From assembly GCA_964006375.1 (NCBI GenBank), contig OZ023263.1:130871454-130935453 (forward strand): a DNA stretch of 64,000 nucleotides, written 5' to 3'. The notes below the pieces were generated by a model. The model saw nothing but the letters and a program-made list of their open reading frames with translations. It was not told where the DNA came from and searched no databases. Both the position numbers and the translations under genes were made by a program. This document shows positions 56,880-64,000 of the stretch, piece by piece. Position 1 is the stretch's first letter; each line of letters begins with the position of its first letter. This DNA is from Tillus elongatus (Eukaryota > Arthropoda > Insecta > Coleoptera > Cleridae).

Positions 56880-57178
56880 TGTTAGAACTTTACCAAGACT
56901 AGTTTTTATAAACACCAATAGTAAATACTGGTGCAACAGGCAGTTCCCGAATTCCCTGAACCGGTTTCACACGTGTCGAAGCACAAAGGGAACAGATGAA
57001 GAGAAGAGACCGCTAGAGACTGTCACACAGGACAGATCTCATCTTAGATATCCATATTAATAAAATCATTGTAAAATTAGGAATATAAGTATTTTTGTGT
57101 ATAGTTAATTTAGTAAAGTTATTTAAAAAATGGAGTGTTAGTTTCCATACTAGCGATTGACATCCCCAACATTAAACA
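56880..57178 (+). repeat. BEL/Pao 5' LTR
   Basis: 299 bp with TG...CA ends and AATAAAATC near 57058 as a polyadenylation-type signal. It is short, as usual for Pao-type elements. Confidence 0.95.
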
Positions 57179-57181
57179 TCT

Positions 57182-57199
57182 TGGTCCTTCGAGCCGGAT
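57182..57199 (+). other. Primer binding site, tRNA-Tyr
   Basis: TGGTCCTTCGAGCCGGAT, three bases after the LTR, is complementary to ATCCGGCTCGAAGGACCA, the 3' end of eukaryotic tRNA-Tyr. Bases 57200-57592 are untranslated leader. Confidence 0.85.
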
Positions 57200-57592
57200 A
57201 TGAAAATATATGGAAATTAAACATATAAAAGATAAATTGACCTGGTGCAAATAACTACAAGTTAGCTGACTGGTGACGACTTCAGGATAGAGGATACAAT
57301 CGAGTGAGTCATGTCCATCTTATTTCAGTATTCCATATTCCTTTATAATATTTGCATGCTTTGATTTGTGTACTCGTATAGTTATAAAACTGTTACTTAA
57401 CTGTCTTCAAGAAAATTAAAATTTACAAGCGATCGATCGAGAGGAATAATTATGTAATAAAAAATTAGACCTTGCTTTGTCTATATACCTGTATGTGTAT
57501 ATATAAAAAATAAATACAATTCTTTATCAAATTTAAAAGGCTTAAACAATTGATTTTAATTTACTATTTTCATTATAAATAAATAAAATAAA

Positions 57593-60500
57593 ATGACTGA
57601 TGTAAAGGCTTTAAAGGCTAGACGTGGACAAGTTAGAGGTTGTTTAACACGATTTGAAAATTTTATTAATGAGCCGACTAACATGCAAAAGGTTGATGAG
57701 CTTACGATAAGACTTGAAAAAATAAAAGACTACTTTGCTGAATTTGACACCATCCAATCTCAACTAGAAACATTAGATGAAGGTGAGATTGAGTTTAGGG
57801 AACAAATAGAAAACAGTTTCTTTGTTAATATGGGTTTAGCCAAAAAATTAATCGCTAACGCTAGTATTCCGGTAGCGCCACGGCCGGGTTCTGACAAAAA
57901 TTCAGTTGATATACAAGGGTCAACCAATAATTGCGGTGTAAAACTACAGCCTATAGACTTACCTATATATTCTGGGGGTTACCAAGACTGGGTTCACTTC
58001 CACGATACATTTTTGTCTTTAGTACATTCTAATACGTCATTAGACTCTGTACAAAAATTTCACTACTTAAAAACATGCTTAAAAAATGAGGCTCTTCAAG
58101 TTATTGAAAACTTACAAGTTACTGACACTAATTATGCTACGGCATGGGATCTTTTAAAACAACGTTTTGAAAATAAAAGACTCATTGTACAAGGTCACTT
58201 AAGGTCTCTTTTTGATATTCCACCCACTTTCAAGGAATACAGTAGCGGGTTGAGAAATATCGTAGATAGCGTTTTGAAACACACACGTGCCTTAAAGTCA
58301 TTAGGGCAACCAGTTGATACCTGGGATACAATTTTAATATATTTGACTTGCACAAAACTAGATAATGTAACTAGGCGTGAATGGGAAGCTAGGCTAAAAC
58401 CAAATATTTTTCCTAATTGTGATGACTTGACTGACTTTTTAAAAAATAAATGTTTATTGCTAGAGGCTTTAGACGCCAATAAAAAGAAAGACGATTTTAA
58501 AGGGACTTTGAAACCTCTTGATAATAGAAGAACACATTCATTTACACTAGTAAAAAATAAAAATAATACTTTCGATAATTCAAAGACTAGTAAAACAGTA
58601 TCAAACAACAATAGTTATGCATGCTATTACTGCAATGAAAAACATTCAATTTATAAATGTGGTAAATTTCTTAACCTCTCGGTAGACGATAGATACAGGG
58701 AATTAAGAAAACTTAAATTATGTACAAATTGCTTAAGACCGGGCCATAATAAATTCGAATGTCAGCATAGCAATTGCCGCAAATGTAATAAAAAGCACAA
58801 TACCATAATACATTCGGATAGTTATTCGACAACAGAAAAAACAAACTTAAATAAAACTACATCACAGATAAGTGAAGACTCGAAGGTAGTTGTTGGTCAT
58901 ACATCACATCAGAACAATTTTGTCTTATTGTCTACTGCAATGGTCATATTAATTAACAAGTTTGGTAACGGCGCAACATGTCGCGCGTTGTTAGATTCGG
59001 GGAGTCAGAGTAATTTTATAACAAACGGTTTAGTTAAACGACTAAAATTAAAAGAAGAAGAAATTAAAATTTCAGTTACAAGTATAGGTCAAGGTCAAAC
59101 ATCAATTTCTAAAATGACAACGGCTGTTATAAAATCAACACTTAATGACTTTTCTTCTAAACAAACATTTTTAATATTACCTAAAATTACGGACAAAATT
59201 CCAAGTCAGTCTTATGATTCAAAAATTATTGATTTGCCTAATTATGCGACTTTAGCAGATCCAGCATTTAACAAGGCTACAAACATAGACATATTATTAG
59301 GAGCGCCAATGTTTTATAATCTGTTGCTAAATGGTCAAGTAAGATTGGGCGACGGCAAGCCTATTTTACAAGAAGCACAACTAGGGTGGATTCTAGCTGG
59401 AACCATTAATTTTTCTGAGGGTAAAGCGATTCAGTCTACAAGTTGTAATTTAAGTTTAAATCAACAATTAACAAAATTTTGGGAACTTGAGGAAATACCA
59501 GCTAAAAGACACTTGTCTTTAGATGAACAATTTTGTGAAACATACTTTAGAGACACTACTACTCGCGATAAGGACGGGCGTTTCATTGTTCGACTGCCTT
59601 TCAATGAATCTATAAAAAATTTAGGAAATTCCAAGACAAAGGCGTTAAAACGATTCGAATCAATTGAAAGAAAATTTGAAAGGGACTCTGAATATAAAAA
59701 AATGTATGTAGATTTCATGAAAGAATATCTTACTATGGGCCACATGTCTTTAGTATCAGTTGATGTAAATAATAATGACTTTAGCTTCTATTTGCCACAT
59801 CATGCGGTTTGTAAAGAATCAAGTACAACTACTAGATTACGTGTTGTATTTGACGGAAGCGCTCCAAGCGATAATGGCATTTCTTTAAACAGTTGCTTAC
59901 GTGTTGGTCCAACAATACAAGATGACATTTTTGATATAATTTTGAGATTTCGTCAACATACTTACGTCATGACGGCTGACATTGCAAAAATGTATAGAAT
60001 GATCATAGTTCATCCAGATGACAGAAACATGCAAAGAATTTTTTGGCGTAACGATAATGATGAAAATATTAAAATGTTTACTTTAGATAGTGTTGTTTAC
60101 GGTCTAGCATCATCTCCATTCTTAGCTATCAGGTGTCTTCACGAATTAGCTTATCAATATAAATCAGAATATCCAACTGCATGTAACACAATTTTAAAAG
60201 ATTTTTATGTAGATGATCTTTTGGCAGGCACTGATGCGATCGAGGACGCTATCAAATTAAAAAATGACTTGATATCTGTTTTAAAATTAGGCGGCTTTGA
60301 CTTGCGCAAATGGACTTCAAATAATAAAGATATTCTCGAAGATATAAAAACCGATCAAGAGTCAATAAAATTAGGACAAAACGACAAAGAAATAAAAACT
60401 TTAGGTATAATATGGGACGCCGACACTGATATGCTCAGATATTCTGTAAATTTAAGAGGTTTAAATACTCAACCTTCCAAGCGACAAATTCTGTCAATAA

Positions 60501-62761
60501 TTTCACAATTATATGATCCGTTGGGTTTGATTGGTCCGATTATTATTAAAGCAAAAATTCTTATACAAAAACTCTGGCAATTAAAACTCGGCTGGGATGA
60601 TAAAATTCCTTTTGAAATATTAACACAGTGGAAATATTTTTTAGAGCAAATTCAATCGCTAAATTCAATAAAAACATCTAGACATGCTATATCTCCATCC
60701 CCAGAAAGAATAGAAATTCACGGATACTGTGACTCTAGTGAATCAGCGTATGGCTGCTGCATTTACTTACGATCAATTGTAAATAATGAAGTACTCACAA
60801 ACCTACTATGTGCAAAATCTCGCGTAGCACCACTTAAAAAGGTGACACTACCTAGACTCGAATTATGTGGCGCACTACTACTTGCAAAATTATACAGTAA
60901 AATCAAATTAGCTTTGACCATAAAAATAGATCAGGTATTTTTCTGGTGCGATTCACAAATTGTCTTATGTTGGATAGCCACAGAACCATGCTACCTTGAA
61001 ACATTCATTGCCAATAGGGTTGCAGAAATAAATGTACACACGTCTTCCAATGACTGGAGATATGTAAATACTAAAGATAACCCGGCAGATATTATATCTC
61101 GTGGTCTTACGGCTAAAAATTTGCAATGTTCAAGGCTCTGGTGGCAAGGACCATCATATCTACTCGATATGGATAAAACATGGCCGCGAACAGAGAGAAT
61201 CGATGTTTCTAACACCTTAAAATCAAAAAAGATACAGACATTTGTTACTCTAAACCTTGATACAAGTATTCTAAAAAAATATTCATGTTTGTCAAAATTA
61301 CGTGTGGTAGCATATATCTTGAGGTTTAAATTTAACGGACTTGCAAACCAAAATAATTGCAACAAAAAACTTGATGATTTAAGCATTGACGAACTTGACA
61401 ACGCTATGACATGCCTTATTAAATTAGTTCAATCTGTCGAATTTGGTGATGAACTTCATGCCTTAAAGAATAATCAACCATTAAAGAAAAGCAGTAAACT
61501 TTTAAACTTGAACCCATTTCTTGACATAACTGGAGTTATCAGGGTAGGGGGTAGACTTGGAATATCTAATTATTCCTTTAATCAAAAATATCCCATAGTA
61601 CTGCCTGGTAAGAATCCGCTTACCGAACTTATTATAATGTCACTGCACCATAAAAATCTACATGCCGGTGTTCAGTGCCTTTTAGCGATATTAAGACTAC
61701 AGTATTGGCCTTTAGGTGGAAAAAATGCAATAAAACGAGTTTTGCGAAAATGTGTGAAGTGTTTCAGAGCGCAGCCTACGTCCACATCTCAAATCATGGG
61801 CGAGTTACCACTTGACCGATGCAGCATATTTAGACCATTCTTAAAATGTGGCGTGGACTACGCCGGTCCTTTATTCATAAAAGACGGTATTTTGAGAAAA
61901 ACAAAAACTATCAAAGCATATGTTTGTCTTTTCGTGTGCTTTTCAACTAAAGCAGTTCACATTGAGCTCGTGTCTGACTTGTCTACAAACGCATTTTTGA
62001 ACGCCTTCAAAAGATTTATTGCTCGACGCGGAAAACCATCCGATATATACTCGGATAATGGCACCAACTTCATAGGTGCGTCTAGAGAACTGACAGAATT
62101 GTATAAATTGATAAATGACTCAGAACATAATAAAAAAATATCCAGGTTTCTAAGTGATGACAAAATTACTTGGAATTTTATTCCTGCTCGATCACCGCAT
62201 ATGGGAGGATTATGGGAGGCTGCTGTTAAGTCAGCAAAATATCACCTCAAACGCGTAGTCTCAGAAGCGTCATTAAATTTCGAACAGGTGTCAACAATGT
62301 TAGCACAAATTGAAGCATGTGTTAATTCCAGACCACTGACCCCAATTTCCAGTGATCCTAGCGACTATTCCTGTTTAACACCAGCCCACTTCCTAATAGG
62401 TGACTCTTTGTCCGCACTTCCCGAGACAAATTTGAGCGAAATAAAATTATCACGACTTTCGCACTACCAGCGTCTTCAGCAAATGTTCCAACATTTTTGG
62501 AATAGATGGGCAATGGAATACTTATCTCAACTTCAGACACGTTCAAAATGGACAACAGGAGCAGACCACATCTTTCAATCAGGGCAGCTTGTACTGCTCA
62601 AAGATGAAAATACACCTCCATTAAAATGGCCATTAGCACGGATTAAGGAAGTTCATCCTGGCAGCGACAACAAGGTGCGTGTTGTGTCTGTGCAACTACC
62701 AAATGGTACGATTTCCAAACGTTCCGTGGCAAAGGTGTGTGTTCTACCAATCGATATGTGA
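57593..62761 (+). CDS. BEL/Pao Gag-Pol polyprotein
   Basis: A 1722-residue single frame from ATG 57593 to TGA 62761. Order by approximate residue: helical N-terminus 1-110; Gag core of the DUF1759 type 118-276 (LPIYSGGYQDWVHFHDTF); zinc knuckles 343-400 (CYYCNEKHSIYKC, CTNCLRPGHNKFEC, CRKCNKKH); aspartic protease of the DUF1758 type with ALLDSGSQSNF about 463-475; RT about 690-960 with RVVFDGSA at ~750 and catalytic YVDD at ~871; Pao-type RNase H region 1040-1190 (GYCDSSESAYG, WCDSQIV); integrase zinc finger 1350-1395 (HHKNLHAG, CVKCF); core with Asp in CGVDYAGP ~1420, Asp in SDNGTNF ~1487 and Glu in LWEAAVKSA ~1540; DUF5641-type C-terminus 1600-1722. Length and order match complete Pao/BEL elements and every catalytic residue I can check is present. 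Made in the cytoplasm, it should form particles, copy the RNA and integrate the DNA. Confidence 0.97.
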   Translation: MTDVKALKARRGQVRGCLTRFENFINEPTNMQKVDELTIRLEKIKDYFAEFDTIQSQLETLDEGEIEFREQIENSFFVNMGLAKKLIANASIPVAPRPGSDKNSVDIQGSTNNCGVKLQPIDLPIYSGGYQDWVHFHDTFLSLVHSNTSLDSVQKFHYLKTCLKNEALQVIENLQVTDTNYATAWDLLKQRFENKRLIVQGHLRSLFDIPPTFKEYSSGLRNIVDSVLKHTRALKSLGQPVDTWDTILIYLTCTKLDNVTRREWEARLKPNIFPNCDDLTDFLKNKCLLLEALDANKKKDDFKGTLKPLDNRRTHSFTLVKNKNNTFDNSKTSKTVSNNNSYACYYCNEKHSIYKCGKFLNLSVDDRYRELRKLKLCTNCLRPGHNKFECQHSNCRKCNKKHNTIIHSDSYSTTEKTNLNKTTSQISEDSKVVVGHTSHQNNFVLLSTAMVILINKFGNGATCRALLDSGSQSNFITNGLVKRLKLKEEEIKISVTSIGQGQTSISKMTTAVIKSTLNDFSSKQTFLILPKITDKIPSQSYDSKIIDLPNYATLADPAFNKATNIDILLGAPMFYNLLLNGQVRLGDGKPILQEAQLGWILAGTINFSEGKAIQSTSCNLSLNQQLTKFWELEEIPAKRHLSLDEQFCETYFRDTTTRDKDGRFIVRLPFNESIKNLGNSKTKALKRFESIERKFERDSEYKKMYVDFMKEYLTMGHMSLVSVDVNNNDFSFYLPHHAVCKESSTTTRLRVVFDGSAPSDNGISLNSCLRVGPTIQDDIFDIILRFRQHTYVMTADIAKMYRMIIVHPDDRNMQRIFWRNDNDENIKMFTLDSVVYGLASSPFLAIRCLHELAYQYKSEYPTACNTILKDFYVDDLLAGTDAIEDAIKLKNDLISVLKLGGFDLRKWTSNNKDILEDIKTDQESIKLGQNDKEIKTLGIIWDADTDMLRYSVNLRGLNTQPSKRQILSIISQLYDPLGLIGPIIIKAKILIQKLWQLKLGWDDKIPFEILTQWKYFLEQIQSLNSIKTSRHAISPSPERIEIHGYCDSSESAYGCCIYLRSIVNNEVLTNLLCAKSRVAPLKKVTLPRLELCGALLLAKLYSKIKLALTIKIDQVFFWCDSQIVLCWIATEPCYLETFIANRVAEINVHTSSNDWRYVNTKDNPADIISRGLTAKNLQCSRLWWQGPSYLLDMDKTWPRTERIDVSNTLKSKKIQTFVTLNLDTSILKKYSCLSKLRVVAYILRFKFNGLANQNNCNKKLDDLSIDELDNAMTCLIKLVQSVEFGDELHALKNNQPLKKSSKLLNLNPFLDITGVIRVGGRLGISNYSFNQKYPIVLPGKNPLTELIIMSLHHKNLHAGVQCLLAILRLQYWPLGGKNAIKRVLRKCVKCFRAQPTSTSQIMGELPLDRCSIFRPFLKCGVDYAGPLFIKDGILRKTKTIKAYVCLFVCFSTKAVHIELVSDLSTNAFLNAFKRFIARRGKPSDIYSDNGTNFIGASRELTELYKLINDSEHNKKISRFLSDDKITWNFIPARSPHMGGLWEAAVKSAKYHLKRVVSEASLNFEQVSTMLAQIEACVNSRPLTPISSDPSDYSCLTPAHFLIGDSLSALPETNLSEIKLSRLSHYQRLQQMFQHFWNRWAMEYLSQLQTRSKWTTGADHIFQSGQLVLLKDENTPPLKWPLARIKEVHPGSDNKVRVVSVQLPNGTISKRSVAKVCVLPIDM

Positions 62762-62832
62762 CTTCAGGACTAAGTTATGTTTCCTTTCAAACACTTACGA
62801 TTTTTTAAAGGTTAAAGGTTTAAGAAACCTTT

Positions 62833-62843
62833 AAGGCGGGCGG
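62833..62843 (+). other. Polypurine tract
   Basis: AAGGCGGGCGG lies just before the 3' LTR (two pyrimidines interrupt it). The 71 bases between the stop and this run are untranslated and contain TTTAAAGGTTAAAGGTTTAA. Confidence 0.6.
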
Positions 62844-62846
62844 CTA

Positions 62847-63145
62847 TGTTAGAACTTTACCAAGACTAGTTTTTATAAACACCAATAGTAAATACTGGTG
62901 CAACAGGCAGTTCCCGAATTCCCTGAACCGGTTTCACACGTGTCGAAGCACAAAGGGAACAGATGAAGAGAAGAGACCGCTAGAGACTGTCACACAGGAC
63001 AGATCTCATCTTAGATATCCATATTAATAAAATCATTGTAAAATTAGGAATATAAATATTTTTGTGTATAGTTAATTTAGTAAAGTTATTTAAAAAATGG
63101 AGTGTTAGTTTCCATACTAGCGATTGACATCCCCAACATTAAACA
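62847..63145 (+). repeat. BEL/Pao 3' LTR
   Basis: 299 bp, identical to the 5' LTR except for one base. Followed by the CATAT duplication. Confidence 0.95.
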
Positions 63146-63150
63146 CATAT

Positions 63151-64000
63151 GTTGTTTATTGTGTTGGTAGGTGTGTTGTATTGAGGTTGCTAGGTAATTT
63201 CGGTTTTTGGCGGGAAATTTGAATTTTATTGAAAATTAGCGTCTTTCGTGTTCAAAGTTTCACTTGTCTTAGAAGGGAACATTCCATTGGAAGTATGGTA
63301 AAGGGGGAACATTCCCTAATAAGGCGAGTTAGGCTATGAACACACACATTCAGTTTATCCATACATACAGATATGAGAGAGATAGATAGACAATTTAAAA
63401 TCTGGTTTGAAAGAAAAGCATTCGCCTGAAATTAGATTTGAACCCCCGAGTTCGAACTGACCGTATATATCAAACATAAATGTATACATCGCTAAACCAA
63501 ATACCCCACACAGACACTCAAGATAAACTCTGTTTCTTGTTTGTATATATAAAACAAAACCAGTTGTTGTTTACATATGATAATTTAAACGCGTTTATCA
63601 AGTTGTGTAGGCGTTCTCTCTAATACAGTTCATGTATTTGTATATGCAAATTAACCTGTTTCCGGAGTAGGCATAAAACTGATACGAGTTTTAATGTGAT
63701 TTTTTTTAACGTAGATCTGAATTTATATTATATATAGGGTGTGATCAAAAATACAAGTAACAAAACTCTATTTAACATCAAATATACGAGGGTTGTTTGA
63801 TATGTGTTGTTTGAATGCAAACATACTGGTAAATAATATAAGAGTATACTTACACACAGCAAGAGACGTCATCCTTGTTTCACAGCTTAACACCTACTAA
63901 ACAGGTGTGTATGAATTTGGTCTTTTGTTTGAGCTTGTACATGCTGTTGTTTGAAAGGATATAACACACAGGTTATGATAGTTTGATATCTCTGCCTAGA
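63151..64000. other. Right flank, no protein gene
   Basis: Continues the insertion-site sequence. GATATGAGAGAGATAGATAGAC at 63370 is a short purine/GATA run. TATACGAGGGTTGTTTGATA at 63783 resembles the outer end of mariner-family TIRs (ACGAGGGTTGTTC-type) preceded by TA; no partner end or transposase is in view before the window closes. Confidence 0.4.
63426..63510 (-). repeat. tRNA-like sequence, possible SINE head
   Basis: Minus strand: TTTGGTTTAGCGATGTATAC resembles a Pol III A box, and GGGGGTTCAAATCTAA, about 50 bases further, resembles a B box (GGTTCRANTCC) with a possible T arm. The cloverleaf is not convincing and no CCA or terminator run is present. A SINE head or an old tRNA pseudogene is likelier than a working gene. 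Confidence 0.35.

Larger units (their letters stand above)
56880..63145 (+). mobile_element. Complete BEL/Pao retrotransposon, apparently intact
   Basis: LTRs of 299 bp (56880-57178, 62847-63145), both TGTTAG...AACA. A 5-bp target duplication CATAT (56875-56879 and 63146-63150). Primer site for tRNA-Tyr, one 1722-residue Gag-Pol frame without a stop, and a polypurine run. The LTRs differ only at one base (G at about 57088, A at about 63055), so insertion is very recent. All functions for autonomous movement appear present; there is no env. Its target was the repeat-rich stretch 55621-56870. Confidence 0.97.

Overview
The window looks like a gene-poor, AT-rich piece of an insect (or close arthropod) nuclear chromosome, built almost entirely from nested transposable elements. 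The grounds are the element families: an errantivirus-type Ty3/gypsy element with an env gene and a tRNA-Ser primer site, an intact BEL/Pao element with a tRNA-Tyr primer site, a long-LTR Ty3/gypsy remnant, a mariner deletion derivative, P-element (THAP9-type) and DUF4817-type transposase relics, and LINE tails. I found no host protein-coding gene I can defend. The only conventional RNA gene candidate is a diverged 5S rRNA copy. Order or species cannot be told from the sequence.

Layout. 1-1148: worn repeat copies. 1149-7914: a full-length but broken errantivirus (LTR-gag-pol-env-LTR). 7915-10100: LINE RT relic, a (TA)n element and a foldback. 10118-19700: hairpin repeats, a possible Helitron end, a 0.9-kb palindrome beside a P-element relic, a 150-bp hairpin, a DUF4817 relic and 5S. 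20500-24710: a 2.5-kb palindrome with a 314-bp inverted-repeat element at its edge. 24706-30730: a duplicated block, another palindrome, long (TA)n/(TG)n arrays and a 70-bp tandem repeat inside a LINE-like tail. 30980-41067: a second copy of the 21.1-24.7 kb segment, split by a 6.2-kb long-LTR element (32707-38935). 41068-51860: a (TA)n element, a 3.1-kb TIR element carrying a LINE, a mariner derivative, a DUF4817 relic and half a foldback. 51859-54805: a duplicated block, a 162-bp satellite and a second duplicated block. 55600-56870: repeats with ATF/CREB- and NRF1-like palindromes. 56880-63145: BEL/Pao element with one 1722-residue reading frame, 299-bp LTRs differing at one position and a CATAT target duplication, so it is young and possibly still active. 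63151-64000: flank with a tRNA-like repeat and a mariner-like end.

The recurring theme is inverted symmetry. One terminal motif, TCTGGACGCAGCAAGTGCGT (itself a 5-bp hairpin), occurs at about 14 places in both orientations, bounds 314-317-bp elements, and sits at the edges of kilobase palindromes that carry (TA)n blocks. This family is the best candidate for something not yet described. All calls were made by eye; no alignment, folding or database search was run.
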